Of a stretch of 15,483 nt of DNA, positions 7,374-13,915 are shown in pieces. Positions within the stretch are counted from its first letter, which is position 1, and each line of letters begins with the position of its first letter. The DNA is taken from assembly GCA_026770585.1 (NCBI GenBank), contig MU646448.1, forward strand, positions 399,901-415,383. The letters are read 5' to 3'. Source of the DNA: Baffinella frigidus. Its lineage: Eukaryota > Cryptophyceae > Cryptomonadales > Baffinellaceae. Both the position numbers and the translations under genes were made by a program. The notes under the pieces are model-generated. The model worked only from the letters and a program-made list of their open reading frames with translations. It did not search any database and was not told the origin of the DNA.

Positions 7374-7434
7374 ACGGACAGCACATGTGACCTTTACGTC
7401 CCTTCAATGGACGGCACATGTGACCTTTACGTCC
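7374..7434 (+). repeat. Two-copy tandem repeat, period 33
   Basis: CACATGTGACCTTTACGTCC at 7382-7401 recurs exactly at 7415-7434, preceded by GACGGACAG and GGACGG. Each copy is bracketed by GGAC/GTCC complements. Confidence 0.85.
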
Positions 7435-7477
7435 ATTAATTATGGGTCGGGCCTTGTGAGTTCCTAAATTCATTTTT

Positions 7478-7533
7478 TTGATGTCACGAGGATCGTCATC
7501 ATTTAAAGATGATGACGATCCTCGTGACATCAA
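7478..7533. repeat. Perfect hairpin, 25-bp arms, 6-base loop
   Basis: GATGTCACGAGGATCGTCAT (from 7480) extends to a 25-base arm at 7478-7502 that pairs without mismatch with 7509-7533. The loop is TTAAAG. It sits about 300 bp upstream of the gene start at 7838. It could be a small foldback element or a regulatory or RNA hairpin. Confidence 0.85.
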
Positions 7534-7607
7534 CAATATTTTCCACCTATTTTTGAGTCACGACTACATCACGATTTCTCATGTCACCACAGTCACGCGG
7601 TGTAACG

Positions 7608-7779
7608 TGTAGTAAATTCTGTGAGATGTGTAGTAAATCCGATGACATGTCATTGTTTACAAAAACATCCAGCGAAGAGGTTTTTACTACACTGCAAAGT
7701 CGATTCTGAATAGTAAAAAAGGTTTTTACTACACCGCAAAGGCGATTCCAAGGGGTATTTTTAGGAAAAAATCCCCTTC
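7608..7779 (+). promoter_or_regulatory. Repeated motifs upstream of the gene
   Basis: GTGTAGTAAAT occurs twice (7609 and 7630) and, in reverse complement as TTTACTACAC, twice more (7683 and 7725) within a 42-bp tandem repeat (TTTTTACTACAC.GCAAAG.CGATTC). A hairpin pairing AAGGGG.ATTTTT with AAAAATCCCCTT lies at 7750-7779, about 60 bp before the start codon. Its position suggests a promoter or 5' UTR role. No TATA box or known site is recognised. Confidence 0.35.
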
Positions 7780-7837
7780 GCGATTCTTCCATTCCTAAAG
7801 AAACGACCACTCGAGTTCGAAACAAGAGGGGGATGTC

Positions 7838-10301
7838 ATGAAGGGGACGCCCCTGACGGAAGACCTGCACGCTTTTGAGGGGGACTTCTCGCGCACATTG
7901 CGCACAGGGAAAGGCACGCATTGGGACGTGGCGCGAGGGCGCCTCGGGACTGCGGGACTTCAGGCTATGACAGTGAAAGGCGGGCAATGGGACGTGGTTA
8001 AAGGGCGCATCGAATTGGCGCGGGAACGTCACTCGTTCGTCGCGGCAGTCGATGTGGAACACCCCTCGCACGGTCGCGGCATCGCAGAGGACATCAGCGA
8101 GAAACGCAGGAGCTGGGACGCGAAGGTGCGAAGAAAACCACCACCCACGCTCCAGTCGCCACCCATGCCCCGGTCGCCAAGCTTCACATCAGAAAGCGAC
8201 GTTTCCCCTCTCCCCGAGAAACTTTGGCGCTGGGATAACGTGCGAAGAAGCCGGCAATTCGTGTTACAGATCCCGTCGCCGAACCCATCACCGCCCTCGT
8301 CGCCATTCACGTTCTCCGCGCCGCTCAGGCAGGAGCGCGCCGCAGAAGTCGACGCGCCCCATGATGCAACCCGCTGGGACATGGTCTCCCAGATGATGAT
8401 GCTTCCCCGGCGCGAGCGGCGCGCCCCAGGAGACAGCGACGGGCACTCGGTAAACCCTCAACGCTAAACCCTAAACCCTCTCAACCTCCAACCCTCCAAC
8501 CCTCTCAACCTCCAACCCTCCAACCCTCGAACCCCCAAGCCCTCCAACCCTCCAACCCTCCAACCCTCCAAGCCTCAAACCCTCCAACCCTCTAACCCTC
8601 CAACCCACCAACCCAGGAGCGATCCTCAGAACGGTCCTCGGTGCGATCCTCGGTGCAACCCGAAACCCCAACCCCCAAACCCCAAACCCCAAACCCCAAA
8701 CCCCAAACCTCAAACCCCAAACCCCAAACCCCACACCCCAGACCCCAGACCCCAGACCCCAGACCCCAGACCCCAGACCCCAAACCCCAAACCCAAACTC
8801 TAAGCCCTAAACCCTAAACCCTAAGCCCTCAACCCTAAACCCTCAACCAGGTGCGTTCCGCCGTGCGATCCTTGCAGGAAGCTCCGACCTCATGCTCAGC
8901 GACGGCGAGGCCTTCGGGGAGTCCGGCACCCTCGGGATCCCCGCGCAACGACGCGCCGATGCGATCCCGGTCCTTGGAGGACGCCCCGGCTCGACCCCCG
9001 GATGGCGCGGCGAGCCCCGCAGTCGACGCGCCGCGTTGGAAGCAGGCGTGGCTGGATCGGAAGACGTACATGTCTAAGGGGCGGGGGCGGGGAGGTGTGC
9101 CGATCACGCGGACCGCGACCACCCCCCTCGACCACCTGCACAGACTCGCGTCGCACGACAGCTGCGTGCCGCGTTTGCGCTCCGAGGCGGCGCCCGCCGG
9201 GCTCACGCTCACGTCCTACTACAAGTTCATCAAGGCCAAGTACCCCAACGTGCGCGGCTCCAACTCCGCCGGCTCCTCTCCTTTGTCGGCCGTCTCCTCG
9301 GGCGGGAAGCTGTCAGCCGTGCCGGAAAGTGCAGACAGCTGTCAGCAGGCTGACAGCAGCTGTCAGCAGGCCGCCATTTTCTCGCGCTCAGCATCACCGG
9401 AGGAGCCCCGAAGCTGGATGCGACACAAAGGGTTCCACCAGCAACAACCAGGCGACTTCCTTGCCCGCCGAGTCAGCTCGAGGCGGGCCTCCCTTCCTGA
9501 AATCACCTCGCCGGCCCGCCCCTTGGAGCGTGCTGGTAGCGTGGAGTTCCCCGCTGGCAATCACATGACCGAGGCTCGTCACTTGTCCGACCGAGGCTCA
9601 CACGTATCGGGAAACGCGGTCTGGGGCATGCTCTCCCAGGAGGTGCGAGGCCTAAATCCCCAAAACCTTAATCCCTCAACCCTAAATTCTGTCAAATTCT
9701 AAATCCCTCAACCTAAATCCCCAACTCCCTGCAACCTTAAACCCTAAACCCTAAACCCCTGAACCCTGAACCCTAAACCCTACACCCTAAACCTTACACC
9801 CTAAACCCCACACCTACACCCTACACCCTACACCCTTAACCCTACAACCTACACCCTACACCCTTAACCCTACACCCTACACTCTACACCCTAAACCCTC
9901 AACCCTAAACCCTCAACCCCTACACCAGGTGCCAAGCCCGTGCGACGTTGTCCGTGCCCCACGCCCCGCACGCCCCCACTCCGGCAAGCACTGGGACAAG
10001 TCTCGAAGAAGCAGTCTACAGGTTAACCCTCAACCCTACACCCTCAACCCTAAACCCTCAACCCTATACCCTACACCCCAAACCCTACACCCTACACCCT
10101 ACACCCTACGCCCTACACCCTAAACCCCAAACCCCACACCCTAAACCCCAAACCCTGAAGCAGGATTGGGCACTTCACGATGGGAGGGTCCTGTCTCAGG
10201 AAGTGCGGGAAGGGAGTGCAAGGGCGTTGCACGCGCCGCCGGGGGCGCAGCTAGTCGTGCGCTCGAGTAAGCCCGCCTATTTCATCGTGAGGCAGATATG
10301 A
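7838..10301 (+). CDS. Five-exon gene for a Trp-Asp motif protein, function unknown
   Basis: Inferred exons: 7838-8449, 8617-8652, 8851-9642, 9929-10021 and 10164-10301, giving 556 residues. Every exon is a multiple of three, every intron is phase 0 with GT and AG borders, and the frame stays open throughout. The ATG at 7838 is the first in frame after a stop at 7796; an earlier 5' exon cannot be excluded. The protein is basic and Ser/Pro/Arg-rich and probably largely disordered. A short motif recurs: THWDVARGR (W29), QWDVVKGR (W51), SWDAKVRR (W93), RWDNVRRS (W132), RWDMVSQ (W180), VWGMLSQE (W474), HWDKSRRS (W502) and a final DWALHDGRVLSQEVR (W513). RRVSSRRAS at 422-430 resembles basophilic kinase sites. 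A more ordered part, LTLTSYYKFIKAKYPNVRG, lies near 334-352. There is no signal peptide or membrane segment, and I recognise no family. Exon 2 could instead end at 8640. Confidence 0.7.
8450..8616 (-). repeat. Intron 1, made of telomere-like repeat
   Basis: 167 bp, starting GTAAACCCTCAACGC and ending CCACCAACCCAG. The interior is CCCTAAA at the start, then CCCTCCAA and CCCTCTCAA variants. If retained, it gives an in-frame stop after about six codons. Confidence 0.7.
8653..8850 (-). repeat. Intron 2, made of telomere-like repeat
   Basis: 198 bp, starting GTGCAACCCGAAAC and ending CCCTCAACCAG. The interior is dominated by CCCCAAA and a homogeneous CCCCAGA block (about 8738-8780), then CCCTAAA. 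The CCCCAAA part lacks stops, so antisense ORFs of GFGVWGL type run through it; these are artefacts. Confidence 0.7.
9643..9928 (-). repeat. Intron 3, made of telomere-like repeat
   Basis: 286 bp, starting GTGCGAGGCCTAAATCC and ending CCCCTACACCAG. It carries CCCTAAA, CCCTACA and CCCTTAA units. Its first bases are copied at 11212-11230 in the decayed 3' duplicate. Confidence 0.7.
10022..10163 (-). repeat. Intron 4, made of telomere-like repeat
   Basis: 142 bp, starting GTTAACCCTCAACC and ending ACCCTGAAGCAG. The units are CCCTACA, CCCTAAA and CCCCAAA. A matching GTTAATCCTCAACC intron start lies at 11418. Confidence 0.7.
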
Positions 10302-10330
10302 GCTCGCGGTAGTTTCGGGAGCGCCCGTTC

Positions 10331-10413
10331 GGTCCTTCAGGTTCGTCGAACTCCCAACATGGGCGGGCACTGGAGCTGGTTCTGCAGAAAAGCCATTGCT
10401 TCCTTTCGAGGAA
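10331..10413 (-). repeat. Repeat H, copy 4, with intact micro-ORF
   Basis: The minus-strand ATG at 10396 opens 20 codons, MAFLQNQLQCPPMLGVRRT, to TGA at 10339-10337. It lies 30 bp after the stop of the five-exon gene and 70 bp before foldback A copy 5. Confidence 0.65.
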
Positions 10414-10485
10414 CAGATCTTGCCTATCTGACAGATTTTTTTGCTTCCTTACAACCTCTTTCCCGTTGATCTGGTTGACGTAGAG

Positions 10486-10606
10486 TGCAGGGGTACCTCG
10501 CTCATAAGAAAACGTCCACCCCCTAGGACCACCGTAGGGCCCTAGGCATAGGCCTTCTGTAGGGTCCTAGGGGGGGGCATTTTCTTATGAGCGAGGTACC
10601 CCTGTA
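10486..10606. mobile_element. Foldback family A, copy 5
   Basis: 121 bp. It starts TGCAGGGGTACCTCGCTCAT and ends ATGAGCGAGGTACCCCTGTA. It lies in the 3' flank of the gene. The matching flank of the decayed copy lacks it at this position, so it probably inserted after the duplication. Confidence 0.9.
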
Positions 10607-10700
10607 CATGCTGGCTTTGTGGGAGTGCGTACGTGGCGGCTGTGTTGGGTGTGAATGAAAGTCTCTCTAGAAGCTCTGCCTCACTCGAATTACGCGACAA
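10607..10700 (+). other. 3' flank of the gene, shared with the downstream copy
   Basis: GTGCGTACGTGGCGGCTGTG, then GTGAATGAAAGTCTCTCTAG and AGCTCTGCCTCACTCGA, match 11755-11840. This is probably 3' UTR with the first 20 bp of element F. The downstream copy has AATAAA twice where this one has AATGAA. Confidence 0.5.
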
Positions 10701-11030
10701 CATGTAGGCCTATGCCTTGGAGCATACGACCACCCTACAGGGGTACCTTGCTCATCAGAAAGCGCCTCCTCCTAGGACCCAACAGTAGGCCTATGCCTAG
10801 GGCCCTACGGTTGCCCTGGGGGGGGGGGGCGGTTTCTTATGAGCGAGGTACCCCTGTACATGTAGGCCTATGCCTACGAGCATACGACCACCCTAGGGGC
10901 GGCGCGTGTCCTTAATTTCGAGTAACCCCTGTTCCCCTGTAGGGTCCTACAGTAGTCGTATGGCTAGGAGCCTAGGACCACCCTAGGGGCGGAGCGTTTC
11001 CTTAATTTCGAATAACCCATGGACAACTTC
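10701..11030 (+). mobile_element. Family B half-foldback units
   Basis: Three pieces: 10701-10735 (partial), 10859-10929 and about 10939-11030. Each runs CATGTAGGCCTATGCC...ACGACCACCCTAGGGGCGG and, in the two full ones, ends in CCTTAATTTCGA.TAACCC. The layout resembles the right half of family A with a different terminal arm. A fourth copy lies at 12244-12318. No left arm is present for any of them. Confidence 0.6.
10736..10858. mobile_element. Foldback family A, copy 6
   Basis: 123 bp. It starts TACAGGGGTACCTTGCTCAT and ends TATGAGCGAGGTACCCCTGT plus A. It is in the same orientation as copy 4. It is flanked by near-identical 35-bp stretches (10701-10735 and 10859-10893) from family B. Confidence 0.9.
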
Positions 11031-11190
11031 AGGTCCGCACACAGACCGTTTTAAAAACATGTCCATATTTATTCTCGAGGACCAAACGCTTCGTAGCCCC
11101 TCCCCCGCACCCCCCTGTCCCGAGGAGCCCCCCCTTGACGGCAACGTGGGTCTTACTGCAGGGGGACCTGGAATTTAACCCCCGTTAATA
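11031..11190. other. Unique sequence
   Basis: No gene, repeat or structure is clear. C-runs occur at 11100-11132, and AATAAA occurs at 11187-11192, just before the decayed exon copy. Confidence 0.4.
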
Positions 11191-11569
11191 AAGCACTGGA
11201 ACGTGGTCTCCCAGAAGGTGCGAAGCCTAAATCCGTAAATCCCTAAACCCTCAAACTCCAAACCCAAAACCCAAAACCTGAGGAAAACCTAATCCCTGAT
11301 CCAGAATCTTTCATCCCTGGACCCTGGTCCCTCAATCCTAGACCATTAACCCTAAACCCTAGATTCTAAGCCCCAAACCCTAACCCCTAGCTGCGAAGTG
11401 CAAAAAGCACTTCACAGGTTAATCCTCAACCCCAAACCCTAAAATCTTAAACACTCAACCCTAAACCGCAAACCCCAACCCCCAAACCCTCAACTCGAAA
11501 CCCGAAACCAAGAACTCGAGGCTTTCACAAAGGGCAGGGGTGCGTCTCAAGAACCTCGGGGAGGGGGGC

Positions 11570-11643
11570 AGTAGGCTTATGCCTAGGGCCCTATGGTGGT
11601 CCTAGGGAGGGGGGTGCTTTCTTATGAGCGAGGTACCCCTGTA
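11570..11643. mobile_element. Foldback family A, copy 7 (left arm missing)
   Basis: Only the centre (GTAGGCTTATGCCTAGGGCC) and the right arm ending GAGCGAGGTACCCCTGTA are present. It sits inside the exon 5-like part of the decayed copy. Confidence 0.75.
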
Positions 11644-11682
11644 CAGGGGGGGGCGGGGGGCGGGGGGGGGCGGGGGGGGCGG
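11644..11682 (+). repeat. G-rich run
   Basis: Runs of six to ten G separated by single C. It could form a G-quadruplex and is prone to sequencing error. Confidence 0.7.
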
Positions 11683-11816
11683 TGCGCGAGCCGGCGCAGC
11701 TAGTTGTACGCTCGAGTAGGCCCGCGTATTTTATCTTGACGCAGTAGGCTGTGTGGGGATGCGTGCGTGGCGGCCGTGTTGGTGCTGAATAAAAGCAATA
11801 AACGTCTCTCTCTAAA

Positions 11817-11945
11817 AGCTCTGCCTCACTCGAGTCAACGGACTATTCTCAAGTTGACATGCTGGCGTCGCGGTACAAATTCGTCAACTTTGGAGCGGAA
11901 GAGAGCCCGGGCTCTCCAAATTGGCGAGCCCAAATAGATTGGTGT
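11817..11945 (+). mobile_element. Structured element F, copy 1 (3' end diverged)
   Basis: AGCTCTGCCTCACTCGAGTC, then GACTATTCTCAAGTTGACAT, GTCAACTTTGGAGCGGAAGA and GGGCTCTCCAAATTGGCGAG match the copies at 13573 and 14867. The closing CAGAGCTAG end is absent. After 11945 come a GCCCAGTT...AACTGGGT hairpin (about 11950-11980) and unique sequence to 12054. Confidence 0.8.
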
Positions 11946-12054
11946 GGCGCCCAGTTAGAGTTGCCTGGGCAACTGGGTCTATGTAGACATTTGACATGAG
12001 CCTGTTTCGGGGGAGATCCGCCTCTAGAGGGACCCCCTTCTGGTGTGAATAACG

Positions 12055-12176
12055 TACAGGGGTACCTCGCTCATAAGAAACGGCCACCCCGTAGGACCCT
12101 ACAGTAGGCCTGTGCCTAGCGCGCTACAATGGTCGTAGGAGGGGGGGTGTTTTCTTATGAGTGAGGTACCCCAGTA
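12055..12176. mobile_element. Foldback family A, copy 8
   Basis: 122 bp. It starts TACAGGGGTACCTCGCTCAT and ends ATGAGTGAGGTACCCCAGTA. It is in the orientation of copies 4 and 6. Confidence 0.9.
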
Positions 12177-12243
12177 TGGGTTTCCTAAGTGGCGATGGTG
12201 CAATCATCCTGAAACCCTAGCAGGCCGCTCTAGCACTGAAGGA

Positions 12244-12386
12244 ACATGTAGGCTATGCCTGTGGCCCTATGACCACCCTAGGGACGGTGCTTGTCCTTGA
12301 TTTCAAGTAACCCCGTAGGCTGTGGTGATGGTCCAAGGTAGTGGAGCATGGTCATCAGGATGCTTGCGTGAGCGAGGTACTCCTGT
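12244..12386 (+). mobile_element. Family B unit and remnant of a family A arm
   Basis: 12244-12318 is a family B unit (ATGTAGGCTATGCCTGTGGC to TGATTTCAAGTAACCCCGTA). 12368-12386 (GTGAGCGAGGTACTCCTGT) is an isolated right-arm remnant of family A, abutting the next D element. Confidence 0.6.
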
Positions 12387-12488
12387 CCCTTAAGGACTCA
12401 GTAGGCGCATACGCCCTACCGTAGGGCCCTAGGACATGCCTAGGACCTCTTGGCCGTCAACTTTGACGGCATGGCCACTTAAGGGGTA
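12385..12488. mobile_element. Foldback family D, copy 3
   Basis: The ends are TCCCTTAAGGACTCA and TGGCCACTTAAGGGGTA. The internal hairpin is GGCCGTCAACTTTGACGGC, with CCTAGGACATGCCTAGG beside it. It is in the same orientation as copy 1. Confidence 0.8.
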
Positions 12489-12650
12489 GGGACGTGTTGT
12501 ACTGTTCCCCTCCTCGTACTCTGCACGTCACGTCTCTACTTGTACTCTACACGTCACGGGCCTACGTGCACAGGCTCTCGCTGGCCTCTCGATGTGAACA
12601 CTGTTGTGTTTCCCTACTTGAGGTATCTACTCCGGGCCTCTCGCCCCGAC
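12489..12650. repeat. Unique sequence with a 27-bp tandem pair
   Basis: GTACTCTGCACGTCACG at 12515 recurs as GTACTCTACACGTCACG at 12542. No gene is supported. Confidence 0.6.
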
Positions 12651-12725
12651 GCCTTTAGGTCCTTTAGGTTATTCGAGCTCCCACCATAGGCGGACACCGG
12701 AATTTGTTCTGTAGAAAGGCCATGC
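12651..12725 (-). repeat. Repeat H, copy 5, with intact micro-ORF
   Basis: The minus-strand ATG at 12723 (GGCATGG) opens 20 codons, MAFLQNKFRCPPMVGARIT, to TAA at 12666-12664. It lies 90 bp before foldback A copy 9. Confidence 0.65.
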
Positions 12726-12768
12726 CCCGAGGCGGGCCCATCCCGACCCCGAGGCGGGCCCGTCCTAG
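12724..12768 (+). repeat. Two-copy tandem CCCCGAGGCGGGCCC
   Basis: CCCCGAGGCGGGCCCATCC is followed by CCCCGAGGCGGGCCCGTCC. Confidence 0.7.
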
Positions 12769-12814
12769 GGCTGCGTCCTCAGACAGATCGGGAGGACCGC
12801 CTCGTTGCAGTCGC

Positions 12815-12934
12815 TACAGGGGTACCTCGTTCATAAGAAACCGCCCCCCCCCAGGACCACCATAGGGCCCAAGGCATAGTCCTACTGTAGGGTCCTAGGG
12901 GGGGGCGGTTTCATATGAGCGGGGTACCCCTGTA
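12815..12934. mobile_element. Foldback family A, copy 9
   Basis: 120 bp. It starts TACAGGGGTACCTCGTTCAT and ends ATGAGCGGGGTACCCCTGTA. Its inner stem, AAACCGCCCCCC against GGGGGGCGGTTT, differs from that of copy 4 and is still fully paired. Confidence 0.9.
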
Positions 12935-12951
12935 GGGCGACGCACCATTTT

Positions 12952-12993
12952 GGCCTCACCACAATGGTGAGCCCGAATCAGACTACTGAGACA
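12952..12993 (+). mobile_element. 3' fragment of element F
   Basis: The hairpin CTCACCACAATGGTGAG, then CCCGAATCAGACTACTGAGA and CAG, match the 3' part of the F copies. The rest of the element is absent. Confidence 0.65.
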
Positions 12994-13077
12994 GCGGATG
13001 AGTTGAGAGGTGATTCCGGCTCACATGAGAGCGCACGAGTTGATCGCTGAGTCCATTCTGCGGGGAACACCGGGGGT

Positions 13078-13460
13078 TGTGAGAGTGGTGTGTGGGAGAG
13101 AGAGTGGTGTGAGAGACAGAAGTGTGAGTGAAAGCGTAGTGAGAGAGAGGGAGCGAGAAGTGTGTGTGTGGGAGAGAGTAGTGCGAGACACAGGTGGAGT
13201 GAGAGAGGGAGATAGTAGTGTGTGTGTGAGAGAGAGACTAGTGAGAGACAGAGAGGGAGTTGTGAGAGGGTAGTGAGAGAGTAGGGAGAGCGGAAGTAGT
13301 GTGTGAGAGAGAGTAGTGCACGAGAGAGTAGTGAGAGATACAAGTGAGAGATACAGAGTAGTGTGTCAGAGTGTACTGAGAAACAGAGTAGTGAGAGAGA
13401 AAGAGTAGTGTGTGTGAAAGGGAGTAGTGAGAGATAGCGAGAGAAAGCGAAGTGTGAGAG
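13078..13460 (+). repeat. GA/GTGA-rich simple repeat
   Basis: About 380 bp of purine-rich GAGAGA, GTGTGTGAGAGA and GTAGTGAGAGA units. Long ORFs on both strands are products of the repeat and are not called as genes. Confidence 0.9.
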
Positions 13461-13484
13461 AGGCACCCCCGACAGCACCAACCG

Positions 13485-13545
13485 CGACCCTCAACCCTCA
13501 ACCCTCAACCCTTAACTCTCAACCGTGAACCGTGAACCCTCAAGT
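13485..13545 (-). repeat. Short CCCTCAA telomere-like tract
   Basis: About seven units of CCCTCAA, CCCTTAA and CCGTGAA. It is followed by TTACAGCGAG, so an intron border is possible but unsupported. Confidence 0.75.
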
Positions 13546-13572
13546 TACAGCGAGGTGTTCCACGCCAGATTC

Positions 13573-13711
13573 CTAGCTCTGCCTCACTCGCATTGACCGA
13601 CTATTCTCAAGTTGACATGCTGGGTGTGCGGTACGAATCTATCAACTTTGGAGCGGAAGAGAGCCCGGGCTCACCAAATTGGTGAGCCTAAATAGAATGA
13701 GACAGAGCTAG
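13573..13711 (+). mobile_element. Structured element F, copy 2 (complete)
   Basis: 139 bp between CTAGCTCTG and CAGAGCTAG inverted ends. Two internal stems are visible: CAAGTTGACAT against ATCAACTTTG, and GGCTCACC against GGTGAGCC around AAATT. GATTC flanks it on both sides, a possible 5-bp target duplication. Confidence 0.8.
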
Positions 13712-13915
13712 GATTCGGGGCAGGTGCCACTGGTCCAGTATTCAAAAAGAAGAAGAAGAAGAATTCGGGCAAAGCTGCTCAGAAATCCACAGGGGACACT
13801 CTTGCCCGGATATCCGGGCAACACGTGACCATTCCCGGTAAAATCCGAAGAAAAGGATCCAATGCCCATCCCCTCACTTTATTGAACGAGAATGAACCGC
13901 GACCGCAGTAAGCTT
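13712..13915. other. Unique sequence with AAG repeat and palindrome
   Basis: It contains (AAG)5-like sequence at 13747-13762 and the perfect palindrome TTGCCCGGATATCCGGGCAA at 13802-13821. No gene is supported. Confidence 0.5.

Larger units (their letters stand above)
11191..11747 (+). pseudogene. Decayed partial copy of the gene's 3' exons and introns
   Basis: Pieces in order. 11194-11211 reads HWNVVSQK (compare HWDK and VWGMLSQE) and is followed by GTGCGAAGCCTAAATCC, the intron 3 start. A CCCTAAA-like intron follows, then a 27-nt exon-like piece at 11391-11417 ending in CACAG before GTTAATCCTCAACC, the intron 4 start. A second telomere-like intron comes next, then an exon 5-like start near 11517 that foldback A copy 7 and a G-run interrupt. 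Finally 11691-11747 reads PAQLVVRSSRPAYFILTQ and a stop, against GAQLVVRSSKPAYFIVRQI in the intact gene. The 5' exons are missing. It could also be an alternative 3' end of the same gene. Confidence 0.7.

Noticed and set aside
7547-8071. 174-codon minus-strand ORF overlapping exon 1 and the upstream region
   Set aside because: It is antisense to the better-supported exon 1 and crosses repeated motifs upstream. No motif seen.
8471-8783. Minus-strand ORFs reading GFGVWGLGF repeats
   Set aside because: They are translations of the CCCCAAA/CCCCAGA telomere-like introns, which happen to lack stops.
9002-9568. 188-codon plus-strand ORF in another frame of exon 3
   Set aside because: A high G+C shadow frame. 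The phase-0 frame joins all five exons and carries the recurrent W motif.
9929-10301. Continuous ORFs reading PYTLHPKPYTLHP through intron 4
   Set aside because: Heptad-type peptide repeats come from translating CCCTACA/CCCTAAA arrays. The spliced model explains both sides better.
11884-12087. 67-codon minus-strand ORF
   Set aside because: Spans element F and the start of a foldback; no independent support.
3333-12934. CRISPR array made of the family A repeats
   Set aside because: Copies are about 120 bp, palindromic, in both orientations and irregularly spaced. No cas genes, and a eukaryotic context.
12978-13501. Minus-strand Ser/Leu-rich ORFs of 167 and 87 codons
   Set aside because: Translations of the GA-rich simple repeat.
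13573-13711. tRNA gene in element F
   Set aside because: No acceptor stem, anticodon arm or A and B box pattern. The stems do not fit a cloverleaf.
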